A DNA stretch of 64,000 nt from Theobroma cacao. Its lineage: Eukaryota > Streptophyta > Magnoliopsida > Malvales > Malvaceae. The notes beneath the pieces were generated by a model. The model was not told the DNA's origin. It ran no database searches and saw only the letters and a program-made list of their open reading frames with translations. Shown here one piece after another: positions 26,765 to 38,723 of the stretch; the stretch's first letter is position 1; each line of letters starts with the position of its first letter. Made by a program: the position numbers and the translations under genes. The stretch spans positions 32,643,421-32,707,420 of the forward strand of contig NC_030854.1 of NCBI RefSeq assembly GCF_000208745.1. The letters are read 5' to 3'.

Positions 26765-26886
26765 TTCACCCTCTCTAATGAATTCTGTACTGTGTATTCA
26801 TGTGCTTTGTTTTTTTCTCCTATATTTTAAACCTAGGTTTCAGCTTCAAAACCATTTTTTTTTTGTTGTTGTTCTTCATCACAGTA

Positions 26887-29004
26887 ATGGAAGATCAAGC
26901 TTCAGACCCTAATAGTCCGAGCCATGGTTCAGAGAGAAGTGAACCAGTCAGGTCAAGGTGGACTCCAAAGCCAGAACAAATCCTCATACTTGAGTCCATC
27001 TTTAACAGTGGCATGGTAAACCCTCCAAAAGATGAAACTGTGAGAATAAGAAAGCTGCTTGAGAAATTTGGTTCTGTTGGCGATGCGAATGTCTTCTACT
27101 GGTTCCAAAACAGACGTTCAAGGTCTCGCCGCCGACAACGACAGCTGCAAGCTAGCCTTGCAGGAGATCATCAACAAAGAAACCAAGCACAAGTACCTGG
27201 TGGTGCAATTCAGTATGAAAATAGTACTGCTGCTATGGGGTTTGCAAATTGTCCTTCTTTTGCTAATTCTTCTCCATCTTCTTTCCTCGTTGGCTCCTCT
27301 TCTTCTTGCGGTGTCATGGGTGATGATGGGTTTGAAAATCTACTCTCAATGTCTGGTCAAATGGGATTTCAAGAAATTGGGCAGAGCTCGAGTGTAACAT
27401 CAGTTTTGTGCCCATCAGAAACTTCCAATTTGCACTACCAATCTGGTAAATGCATGGCCGATAGTTAATTCCTTCTGTTGCTAACATTTTGTTTTGCCTC
27501 TTAATTTTTCCTTTCATTCCATCAAAACATAATTTTTATTTCATGTTTGGTTTATGGAGATGACATGGAGTACTGTTGATTCTTGTCAACCACTTAAAAA
27601 TTATACTTTCTTAATTCCCCCAAGTTTATGTTTTAAAATTCATGAATTTCAAAAGTCAGGTAAGGTTTTTCTTTAGATTGAAAACGACAGAGAATAAAGT
27701 ATCTATAACAGTAACTTTCTTGTGATGTAACAATGTATTTTGTGTTTGAAAAGAGAGTTGCACTATACCCCATAAATATACTACATTTTTTTTCCATTTT
27801 TAATCTTTCTCTTGGCTATTTAAAGAAAATTTTATGAGTTGCAAGAGAAATTAATTTTATACAGGAGGAACTAATGATTGAAAGAACCTAAGCCAAACAC
27901 TTAACTTTTCTCAGGTTTTCTTAAAGATTCTCTACTTTCTCTTGTTTTAAGATCTGAAGCTTTCTTCCAATATTTAAGGGAACAATAGAAAAGGAAAACC
28001 TTAATATCGGTTCCTTAATTTCTTTACAGAGTCTTCAGACCTAAAAGCTAGCTTTATTTGAAGAACATATTGACTGCCATTACACCAGCTGTTCTGCAGC
28101 AGAATTTCAGCATGGAATCTGGCAGCTATTAAGTGCTGAATTTTTTGCGACTGACTTAAGAAGGCTGGAAATCTGCAGCAGTAATGGCAAAATGTTATAT
28201 ATTCTAATAGTAGCTAGGAAATAAAGTTAATTAATCTGTGCCTTGAATTCCCTTGTAACTAGCATTCATTTAGCTTCTTTTTCAGGATTCATCACAGTCT
28301 TTATCAATGGAGTACCAACAGAAGTTCCAAGGGGGCCACTTGACATGAAAGCCATGTTTGGTCAAGATGTAGTGCTGGTCCACTCTTCGGGTGTCCCTGT
28401 CCCCATGAATGAGTTTGGCTTTTTACTTCAGAGCTTGCAGCCCGGCGAAAGCTATTTCCTGGTGAGTTCATTTGGAAGATGATTAATTATGGCTAGCTCA
28501 GCCCACCTAGACTTTTAGAGCAACAGTCTGGCTCTAAAATTCTATGTTTTAATTTCCAAGGAATCCGCAGTCACATCTCTTCTTCTATCTCCTTCTTCGC
28601 CCCAGTAGACAGTTGTCTCTCTGTCTATTTTAATTGCTTGGAGTTTGCTTTGGAAAGTGTAGATTTTGGTTCCATATAGTATAAATCACAATATTTCCTT
28701 TCTCGAGTTCAAGGACAAAGTACACAAATTTTCTTGGTGAGGGGAATTTTTCGGAATTCCTCGAAAATTCTCACACGCGCACACAATCTTTATGCTTATA
28801 CAATTCAAAGATATGCTGAGATCATAGACCGTACCCTTAATTGTTTTCAGGTTGTAATTAGGGTTCTTAATTAAACTTAATTTTAAATTCATTACTTATG
28901 CTTTTAGAAAATATCATCACAATTTTCTCTGACCCTAAGGGTATACAATTTCTCATTGAGATAAAAAAAAAAATTTTTGATTACAGGTTTCAAGACCAAC
29001 TTAA
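26887..29004 (+). CDS. WOX11/12: WUSCHEL-related homeobox protein, WOX11/WOX12 type
   Basis: Exons 26887-27445, 28286-28461 and 28987-29004 give 250 aa. The WOX homeodomain is residues 22-86, with recognition helix [12 protein letters not shown] at 68-79. The text [28 protein letters not shown] is characteristic of the intermediate-clade WOX11/12 proteins, as is the C-terminal block [13 protein letters not shown]...[17 protein letters not shown] ending YFLVSRPT. In Arabidopsis, WOX11 and WOX12 act downstream of auxin in root founder-cell specification and de novo root formation. The ATG at 26887 is chosen because the peptide upstream of it in the same frame is not conserved. The last coding exon supplies only VSRPT and the stop. 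If intron 2 is not removed, the frame ends at 28482 with SSFGR instead. Confidence 0.92.
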
Positions 29005-30149
29005 AGAGCTGCAATCTAGTGGAGCGGCCAGTATTTTGTGATAATATGCAACTATGCGACAAGACCCAAGTTTCCCTTAGCTATTTGCTTTAATTTATAT
29101 CTCTCCTTAGTTTCTTTCCTTTTATCTTTGTTTCTCTTGTTTTATAGGATGAACTTAGTCAACCTGAATATTACATAAATCTACAGAAACCTTTTCTACA
29201 ACCCAAGAGATTGGTTAGAGTGTGGGATATTTATATATCTATAAGCTAATTAACAATATTAATAATATATAAAGTCATAATTAAACTTATTATTTTGCTG
29301 CCAAATCCTCCTGATAATGCAGCTTATATTACATACTGTACCAAGATCGTATCACATTCGGTTCAGTACTCCTTTCCATTTTACCATGTTTGCATATTGG
29401 ATGTTTCCATGTTTCAAATAAATAGAAGCGTGCTGGTTTATAGGGCATTCAAGGCAACCAATTTGGAACTTCAATATTTTCTTATTACAATTGCTTTAAT
29501 ACCAACTGGCAATGGCAACCTTAAAGGGTTATTAAAGATTAAAACTCACTACTCTACATGTTCTTATGATTCACATATGCACGATCTACCACTCACAAAT
29601 ATATATATTGTTATAAACAGTAATTATAATTGATAAATGTTGAATACTACTGGTAAAAAAGGTAATGCATGGTTCCTACCTGAAAGATTCTTTCATTTGA
29701 TTTAAATGGAAATGACAGATTGAATTGTCCTTCTATCCTGCATTTAGTCAAAATTTCCATCTAATTAACTTGTAATTTATATATTTAATCGATTGAATAC
29801 ATTTTGCGAAAACAAATGAGATTGAAACTTATCAAATAATTAAAGAAGAATTGATTTTTCCCCCAATTCAAAAGTTCAAAGAATTAAATAAAATTGAGAG
29901 AAGGTTTAAATTAATCACTCTACTGAAGGTGATGGATTGTATTTACTACTCATCTTTGAACAAGTACAATTTTATCATTGTACTTTCTAATTAAGTTCAA
30001 AAATAGCAAAAAATTAACTTTTAATTATTTTTTAATCAAGTTAATAAAGTCACTTGTAAAATTGTACATGTTAGAAAATGAATGGTAATTTGATCTATTC
30101 TCTTTAAACAAGGTGGTAAATTTGATCCTTATCACAATAAAATCTAACA

Positions 30150-30260
30150 ATCAAGGGTTAGCCTAATAGTTGTTAACACTTCCTTAGGAGGGATAAGGTT
30201 CAAGGTTCAGATCTCTTTCTCCCCTTCAAAATGTACTATCATTTACCATTGACATGGATA
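30150..30260 (+). mobile_element. Possible tRNA-derived SINE fragment
   Basis: TTAGCCTAATAGTTG followed about 40 bases later by GGTTCAAGGTTCAGATC resembles the A and B boxes of a polymerase III promoter, as in plant SINE heads. No clear poly(A) or T-rich tail and no target duplication was found, so this is tentative. Confidence 0.3.
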
Positions 30261-31112
30261 GTTTATATATATACAGCACATATTAATTCCATCTTATATA
30301 TATGTGCACACATATGCTATGTGATTCATACGTATTAACCATATATCTTTCTTTCTTTTTAAGGAAGTCATTTCTTCATCTCTTTTCCGAAAAATTGAGT
30401 ATAAAAGAAAATTTTATGCCAATATTGCAAGAAGGGTGAGATATATAGGTTTTTAAATTTGTATACATCCTTGTCAACTTTTTCCCCCAAATTTGTAAAT
30501 TACTTTGTGTAATATTCCATGGAAATGGAATGACCTTTAATTTTACCATGATGATGATGATGGTAGAAATGGTGGAGCAGGCATGCATGGGTGTTAATGG
30601 TGATGTGAATAATAATTTTCAAAAAAAAAAATGGTGATGTGTATAATATAATGTTATATAATGGAAATAATGCTGAATTTAAAAACTCATAATTCTAATT
30701 AACCTTACAAAGTCATGGATTTCAATCCCCAGATTTTCAAAATTCTGCTGAAACAAATGAATTTAATTAACAATTGGGAATCACAACTTCAATTTTAAAA
30801 GTAAAATTTGTATGCATGGATTTCCTTTTGCCTTACACACCTAAAAAATTCTCCAAAGAATATGTTCTCAAGCCTATATATGTCAAGTAGTGTCAAACTT
30901 CTCAAGCCTGAAGAATTTCAATTGCTTATTGCATCTATTTTCTGAAGCTTCAATTTGAAGTTTTAGCTTTAACTTTATAAAAGATTTTTGTTTTTAGTTT
31001 TTACAAAGCTAAAAGCTATTTTTCAAAACTTATTCGGCTTAGCTTTAGCTTTCTAAAATAAAGAAACTGCCTTAAAAGTTAGACCAAACAAGCAACATGT
31101 TAAACAGCAAAC

Positions 31113-31151
31113 ATATATATATATATATATACAGAGAGAGAGAGAGAGAGG
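31113..31151. repeat. Compound (TA)n(GA)n microsatellite
   Basis: TA dinucleotides (31113-31131) run directly into GA dinucleotides (31133-31151). Confidence 0.9.
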
Positions 31152-33398
31152 TTGCTCAGAAGATTAAACAGTGGTAACCACATTCTTTCTTCCTTAAAGA
31201 TGATTTTAGGACTCTATGATCTTGGATTTCCTGCATTTGCTGCTGGTATTTATTTGGGGTGGTGGTTGATGTTGATGACTTTTAATGCCATGTTTTGGAT
31301 ATGATTTTAATTTGACTTTGGTGTTACTAGTTCTATGTTTTGGGTGTGGCTTAAGTTTGATTATGATTTTCCTTTACTCTATTTTGTTTGTAAGGTGTTC
31401 AAACAGTCCTTTGTTGGGATGCTGATAATAAAATAATTCTATTTGATCCATTAAAACAAAAAAATTCTACTTTCTTTGAATATTACAACTGTATATATAT
31501 ATATATATTTACAATTTACAGTATCTACATATACTAGTTACCGTTATTTCTATCTCTTCTCTTGGAATTTTGAACCAATGTTCCAAAATACAGAAATATT
31601 GTATTTTAAACTGTAAAAAAATTACTATTATAACTAAGTGGCTGCTTGCTAATAATAATAACAATAAAAGCCAGCTGCTACATTCCAGGAAAGAACCAAA
31701 AGACAGTTGTTTCCTAAGATTTTCCATGAAAGTACCCTTTACCTAGAAATCAGCTTTAATTTGTTTTCTTTTTCCCAATCTTATAAGTAGGTAAAAAAAA
31801 AAAAAATTGCATGGGCGGTACGTGGATTCCCCATTGAATGGAAGTCTCGAAAAACCCAAAAAAGAAATGATTAATGCAAAGCAACTTGGCCTTCAACACC
31901 GACCAATATAACCAATCTGATGCAGACGGATGTTTGTTATGCTATTTTTCTTTTTTTATTTTATTCTCAGAAACATAGGGCACATTTACTGAGAAATGCC
32001 CATGTGAAAATTCCGAGTTAAACATTTTTATTGGCTGCCATGTGATTAATGAAATTTTTGCATTTGTTGTTTAGATTCTATATAACATATAGTTTTTTTT
32101 TGCTGACCAGGAAACAATTAGTCAACTTGATTGGGGTAATCCAATGGAGTTCGTAAATTTATAATCATGCTCATGATTTGAAAGGGGAGACAAACGGGTT
32201 CTTCCTTTTACTCGAGTTTTTCTAGGTTTTTGTGAACATTGCTTGGACTCCACTTTGTTTTATGATTAGTCTTGCTTTTAACCTTGTTTCACTCAACATT
32301 CTCTCAATGTGGAACACTTAAAACCCATTTCAAATCTTTTTTAATTTCTTATTTTGGTTGGTTTTTAAGTTTATACATGCACACACAAAAAACAAGATAA
32401 ATCAAATTACTCGGAAAAAAAGGGAAAAATAGTGTTTCGTTTCTCGACGATCAAAGAAGAAAAATAAGAAAAAAGGGTTATGTGGTCTGACTTTGTCATT
32501 CATTGGTTGTAACAAAGGCTACATCCTTTTATTCCCCCATAGTATATGAATAATTAAGTCTTGCACATGGTAGCTAGATAGATCTCTTAGCGTGCACTAA
32601 AATCTAAATAAGTATTGAAAAGTTATCATAAACTTTAGTTAACCAAGACCTAAGTTAAGTTGCTAATGACAACATCGATGAAAAGCTACATATGACACAA
32701 TAACCTTAACAATCTCCTCCATGATGTATTGCTCTTGCACTCTCTAAACATTGATGCAACTTCCTAGGAATTAAATTTCTCCATTTAAAAGAGCTTTTGT
32801 GGGCTATCATAATCATAAACTCTTTTTCTCAAAAACATATGAAACCTCAATTGTTTACATTTTTAGGCAACCGCTCATACGCATGTTACTTATCTCTCTT
32901 TGGATACAATCTCACTTCCCTCAAATGTCAATTCCCCTATCTAGAGATTGATCATTTTATCATCCACAGCTCAACAAATTCATTCTTCAGTCATGGTGTT
33001 TCCAACTTATAATATCTTTTATCTTTTACTTTGAAACCATAAATACAGACGACTGCTTTCAATCTCTTACATATATTGTGGATCCTAAAGGTATTGTGAA
33101 TGCTTCAGTCATGGGACACTTGTGTCCCTAAATCACCATCAACACCATAATCAAAAGGAGTAGAATCAAAATTTATCACAGATGCAGTAGGAGCAATACT
33201 AGCAAATGAAACCCTTTTTGTCCTAGTAATAGATCTAACAACAATTGCCGCTCCTCTCCTAGATTTAGTAGTAGTAGCAGTAGGTCCTTTTGATCCACCA
33301 GAAGCAGCAAAAGGTCCTCCTAGTACCCCAAAGCAGTAGTTTCCCTTAAAGTTAAAGCATGTCCTCTTAAAGTTCTACCAGCAGATCCACTAACTTTT

Positions 33399-33721
33399 TA
33401 TTGAAGATCAGCTTGAAATTAGAAGTCTCTGGTTGCTGTATCAGTAAAAAATGAAGACAGTAGGACAACGAGATAACCTGTGGAGATCAAGTGTTGCTTG
33501 AAGGAGGAATGCTTTTATTTAAGAGTGTAAAATGCATGGTATTTACCTTTATTGTTTTCTTAGGCTGTTGGTTAGATATTTTCTCTTTTTTTTGTAACTA
33601 ACTTTTTAAGGCTTATTTTTCTTGTATAAATACCACACTCTGTAAATATTTTTTTTTGAGGAATGAAAGAAAATTTCTTCTTTCCACAAAACTTCTTCTT
33701 ATAGCTTCCGTGATTCTCACA
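33399..33721 (+). repeat. 5' LTR of the copia element
   Basis: 323 bases beginning TATTGAAGATCAG and ending GATTCTCACA; it aligns end to end with 38402-38723. The expected TG start has decayed to TA in both copies. An internal TATAAATACCAC segment near 33624 is the likely promoter box. Confidence 0.88.
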
Positions 33722-33733
33722 TGGTATCAGAGT
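33722..33733 (+). promoter_or_regulatory. Primer-binding site (tRNA-Met type)
   Basis: TGGTATCAGAG immediately follows the 5' LTR. This is the standard copia primer-binding sequence, complementary to the 3' end of initiator tRNA-Met. Confidence 0.88.
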
Positions 33734-34083
33734 ATTGATATGAGATACGGATTTCACAATACAATTCTTCTTCAGATAAGTTGAAGTTTTGTATTTGATT
33801 CATCTCATTCAATCTATTGCATAGTTTCATATTTTTCTTTCTTTCACTTATCAATATATCATGTTCTTGACTCTTTATTTCTGGTTTTCTTTGTGAGAAG
33901 ATTTTCTCTAAAATTTTCTCAATTGTGTTTGAATCTTAATCTGTTAGTACTTGATTGTAGTTTGCTTTTGAATCTATGTGGAATTTGATATTCATGGCTG
34001 AAAACTCATAAAACATAGAGAATGTAACTTGAAACCCTAGATCTAGGAATTCACATTTAGAAGATCCACAATCACCTTATTAT

Positions 34084-34446
34084 GTGCATCATAGTGATAA
34101 TCGTGGATCTGTTGTGGTGAATCCTAAACTTACATCTAGGAACTACATAGCTTGTAGTAGATTCTTTTTGTTGGCTTTGTTTATAAAGAATAAGATTGGT
34201 TTTATTGATAGGACAATTGTTAAACCAAACATAACCGTTCCTCTATATAATTCATGGAATATATGCAATAATCTCATAATGGCATGGCTATTAGATTCAC
34301 TATCACCACCAATTGCATCTACAGTTTTCTACATAGACAATGCAACAGACATTTGGAATACTTTGAAACAGAATTTTGCACAACTTGATGACACACGTGT
34401 TTTTCAACTTATAATACACTTTAGGCAATGTGAATCAGGGTATTAG
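34084..34446 (+). pseudogene. Copia gag fragment
   Basis: A 120-codon open stretch carries the copia gag N-terminal pattern HHSDN.GSV...LTSRNY followed by FLLALFIKNKIGFIDRTI. It terminates early, and the remainder of gag continues only in other frames with stops up to about 35000. The zinc-knuckle motif was not found. Confidence 0.75.
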
Positions 34447-35104
34447 AAGTGTAGATTCATACTTTATTGAACTAAAAGGCATATAGGAGGAGTTAAGGAA
34501 TTTTAAGCCTTTATCACATTGTGAGTGTGGTAAGTGTAATCCAATCTACTTTAATAAATACTCGAACTAATATTAGAAAGATATGGTTTTCAAGTTCCTA
34601 AATGGACTCAATAAGTCGTTTTCAGCATTAAGGTCACAGATAATATCCATAGAATCTTTGCCACAGTTGGATAAGGCATATAACATGGTTCTAAGGGAAG
34701 AATCTTAAAAGAGTCTCTTGATATAATCAAATCCAAAAGATTTCAAATTTACCAAGGGAAAAGGTAATTACAAGAAAGTGAAATCAACAGTTAACAATTT
34801 TTCTCTTGGAAACAATACTTTTACATGGACTTCAATATAATCTGAGCAAGATGAAAAGGTTGTTGGCATAAACTCAATGTCTTAAATATCACTCATCAAG
34901 CATCCAATTCAGAAATCAATGACACTTATCAGTGAAAGTGGCATAAATAGTCATGAGCTTTGTGACAGTTCACCAAATAAGCAATAAACAAAACCTTTCT
35001 CAGTCAACTCTGCCTTTGCAAGTATTATATCTAGTTTTTCTTGTTTCAATACCACAAATAATCTCCCACCTAGGTATAAAAGTGTTAATGATGCCATGTT
35101 TAAG

Positions 35105-38100
35105 CATAGTTCTTGGGTTGTAGATAATGGAGCTAGTGATCATATATCTTGTTTTTTGGATAATATTAGTTTTACTAAGCTAGCGAAAGATTACTATGTC
35201 TAGTTGTGAAACAATGCTAAGGCTCTTGTAACTCATATAAGAATAGTCAAATTAACATCATTGTTGACTTTGCATAATGTCATGTGTGTTCCTTCGTTCA
35301 ATTTCAACCTCATATCAGTAACAAAGTTGACATCTTATTAAAAAACTTGTGTGCTTTTTATTGATAAAATGTGTGTTATTCAAGATCTCTTCTCATGGAA
35401 GGTGACTGGGATTGCTAGAGTAATCTCAGGACTGTACTTCTTACAAGATTATCAAGATGAAGATTATCTTACAAAATTTAGTCTTGATAATTTTATACAT
35501 TTTTCTTTTAAACATTCTATCAATTCTTGTAAAATAGTTCCTAAGCAGTTTGATTTATGGCAACATACATTTAGATAGAATAAGTCTCATTCACAAACAG
35601 TGTCTTGAAATTAATTGTTTAAAGAGCTTAATATGTGACATTTGTCCTAGCTAAAATGAAAAGATTACCATTCCCTGTTTATACAAAAAATACAACTTCT
35701 ACTTTTGAAATTCCGCATGCATATTTTTGGGGACCTTATGCAATCCCAACTATAAAAGGTCAACATTATTTCTTTACTTTGGTGGATGATTATACAACAT
35801 TTAACTGAATCTTCTGAATGAGAAACAAGTCAAATGTGTCAACTATTTTATTAACTTTTCAAAAATATTTTTAGAATCAAATTTCAACCACTATTAAATC
35901 CTTTAGAACTGATCATGGAAGGGAGTTTAATCTTCCTGATTTTTATGAAAAACATGGCATAATGCACCAAATGTTTTGTGTGGAAGCCTTTCAACAAAAC
36001 GAGGTTGTTAAGAGAAAACATCAACATGTTCTTATAGTAGCTAAAACATTGATGCATCAGTCTTGTCTGCTTGTTCCTTTTTGGGGAGAAACTGTTCTTG
36101 CGGCTACTCATATAGTTGACAGGATACCAACAAAGGTTTTGCATGATAAATCACCTTATGAAATGTTTTACTTTAAACCTCTTTCTTATGAACATTTTAA
36201 GGTGTTTGGCAACTTATGTTTAATGTTTACATTGACACAAAACAAAAGAAAATGGACAAAAAAGTAGTCAAATTTGTATTTGTTGATTATCCAAATGGAA
36301 TCAAAGGGTATAAAGTTTATGAGATTGATGCAAACATGTTACTTATATCCAGGAATATAGTTTTTCATGAGAATATTTTCCTTTTTCAGTCATTACAGAA
36401 TAGCTCACATCAATTTACATTTTCACAAATACCTAATCTGCATGACTTTAATTTTGACATTTTAGCTCTTGATATTGTTGATTTTCCACTACATTTCCAT
36501 TCCATAGTGAGTCATCTTTATTTACACCTATTATATCTTTTGACACTTCTTCTCAATCAGAATTTATTCATGATTAACCTCATTCTTCTAAACTTGTCAT
36601 TGCACATAACAATACAGAGTCAGCTATTGCACCAGCTGATCATGCTACTAATACTACTTCGTTGCCTAGAAAAAGCAATAAAACTAGGCATGTGCCTAAA
36701 TTCCTTGATATCTATCGAATAGAACTTCCTCTTTCTTCTCATTCAGTAGCATCACATCCTATAAATAAATTTCTTTCTTGTAATCAGTTATCTTTTACTC
36801 ATAAGACATTTACTACTACATGATCTAAAACATATGAAACTATTACATATGTTCAAGCTATTAAACATTCTCATTGGCAGGATGCTATGAAATGTGAATT
36901 GAAAGCATTAAAAGATAATGGAACATGGAGTGTTATACCTCTTCCTACTGATTCCTTTGCCATAGGTTGTAAGTGGGTGTTTAAGGGGAAAATGAATGTA
37001 GATGGTACTGTAGAAAGGTATAAAGCACGGTTAGTACTAAAAGGTACTAGTCAAAATAAAGGCTTTGATTATCAAAAAACATTTAGCATTGTTGCAAAAC
37101 AAACTACTATGAGAGTTTTATTAGCTTTTGTAGCTGCCAAAGGCAGGTTTCTATCATAATTGGATATTAATAATGTTTCTTGAATAGAGATTTGGAAGAA
37201 ATAGTTTATATGGATCTTCTCCAAAGTTATTCTATTGAGGGGGAGCATCCGTCTAGTTCTAAGTTAGTTTGTAAGTTTCATAAGTCAATATATGGTATTA
37301 AGTAGACTTCAAGACAGTGAAATTCTAAGTTTACTACTTCTCTGCTAAAGTATGGCTTCACTCAATCTTTGGCAGAATATTCTTTAATTACAATGACAAC
37401 TGTTAGTGGTGAGTTCATTGCCTTATTACTTTATCTTGATGATATTGTCATTACAAGTACCATACTACAAGCTGCAGATCATGTTTAATAGTATTTGACC
37501 TCTTAATTCAAGCTAAAGGATCTAGGTACATTGAAGTACTTTTCAGGTCTTGAGGTTGCAAGAAGCCAAAAAAGTATTTCAATCTGTCAAAAGGAATTAC
37601 ATTGGATCTTTTAAAAGAATTTGGTTTGCTTTGGGCTAAACCAGTCACTACATTTATAGATTACAATCACAAGTTATGTAAAGTTACTGATAGTGATAAG
37701 GTTGCAGATTCGACTAGATATAGGCAACTGGTAGGCAAACTCTTGTACCTAACATTTACCAGACCAAATATTTCATATATTGTTTAGGTATTATCACAAT
37801 TCATGGAAAAGCCAAAACAAGAGATTTTGACAGCAGCCTATCAAGTGTTAAAATACCTTAAGTTTGCACCAAGGCAAGGTATATTATTGAAATCAGATTC
37901 TAATTTAACGTTATCTGCTTATTCAGATAGTGACTGGGATAGATGCCTAGGCACACGCAAGTCAGTTACTAGTTATTGCATATTCCTAAGGGAATCATTC
38001 GTTAATTGGAAATAAGCAAATGGTTGCTGCTCGAAGTTCAACGAAGCTGAATATCATTTAATGGCTTCTACTTATTGTGAGGTCATTTGGTTAAAGCATT

Positions 38101-38215
38101 TGTTGACTGATTTTGGCATTCAACAAAGATCACCAATCAATCTACATTATGAAAATCAATTTGCCATTTATATTTGTCGTAATCCAACTTTTCATGAACG
38201 CATAAAAACATAAAG
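35105..38215 (+). pseudogene. Copia pol remnants (protease, integrase, RT, RNase H)
   Basis: Protease: WVVDNGASDHIS near 35114-35150, with the catalytic Ser/Thr position changed to Asn. Integrase: open parts at 35962-36267 with NEVVKRKHQHVL and a C-terminal KVFGNLCL segment. Reverse transcriptase: 36887-37159 with KWVFKGKMN.DGTVERYKARLV, then LDDIVIT near 37437-37460. RNase H: 37602-38015 with YRQLVGKLLYLT.TRP and SAYSDSDW. Several in-frame stops and frame changes separate these parts, so no functional polyprotein is possible. Confidence 0.8.
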
Positions 38216-38392
38216 ATGAACTGCAATTTAATAAAGAGAAAGTGCTTGTGGGAGTAATCAATCTAGTTTATATTCCAACAGATAGGTAGATTGCAGACAT
38301 ACTTACAAAGGACTGCAACCAACGCAATATTACAAATTATTAAGCAAGATGAATATCCATGATATGCATGCACCATCATGAATATCCATCTT

Positions 38393-38401
38393 GAGGGGGA
38401 G
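38393..38401 (+). promoter_or_regulatory. Polypurine tract
   Basis: GAGGGGGAG lies immediately before the 3' LTR, as expected for plus-strand priming in copia elements. Confidence 0.85.
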
Positions 38402-38723
38402 TATTGAAGATGAGTCTGAAATCATAAGCCTTTGGTTGTTGTATTAGTGAAGAATAAAGAAATCAGGACTATAGGACATCATGTGGAGATTACATATTAC
38501 TTGAAGGAAGAATGTTTTTATTTAAGATTGTAAAACACATCATATTTACCTTAACTATTGTCTTAGGTTGTTAGTTAGATATTTTCCCTCCTTTTGTAAC
38601 TAATTTTTCAAAGCTTATTTTTTTGTACAAATATCACACTCAATAAATAATTTATTTTTAAGGAATAAGAGAAAATTTCTTCTTTCCATAAAACTTCTTC
38701 TTGTAGCTTCCATGATTTTCACA
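38402..38723 (+). repeat. 3' LTR of the copia element
   Basis: 322 bases aligning with the 5' LTR, from TATTGAAGATGAG to GATTTTCACA. Confidence 0.88.

Larger units (their letters stand above)
29005..33104. other. Intergenic region, WOX to transposon cluster
   Basis: AT-rich, no gene called. It contains a possible tRNA-derived SINE at 30150-30260, a short self-complementary patch with AAAGCTAAAAGCT and AGCTTTAGCTTT near 31005-31056, TA/GA microsatellites at 31113-31151, and a T/G-rich stretch ending in A-runs near 31450 that may be a LINE 3' remnant. The frame at 32797-33012 is weakly reminiscent of copia sequence but too diverged to call. Confidence 0.45.
33399..38723 (+). mobile_element. 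Ty1-copia LTR retrotransposon, degenerate, inserted in the MULE
   Basis: A 5.3 kb element with two related LTRs, a primer-binding site complementary to initiator tRNA-Met directly after the 5' LTR, and a polypurine tract before the 3' LTR. Between them, in copia order, are remnants of gag (34084-34440), protease (about 35105-35340), integrase (about 35700-36270), reverse transcriptase (about 36880-37480, with YLDD) and RNase H (about 37600-38215). Every domain is broken by stops or frameshifts, and the protease active-site triplet reads DNG rather than DSG or DTG. Flanking 5-bp duplicates are CTTTT (33394-33398) and CTCTT (38724-38728). The LTRs differ at many positions, mostly transitions, so the insertion is old. 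No mobility is expected. Confidence 0.9.

Noticed and set aside
28243..28482. Stand-alone frame ending FLVSSFGR
   Set aside because: It is exon 2 of the WOX gene plus intron sequence on both sides; the spliced model ends YFLVSRPT at 29004.
32797..33012. Frame with faint likeness to a copia integrase C terminus
   Set aside because: Few residues fit and the LTR-bounded copia element does not extend here.
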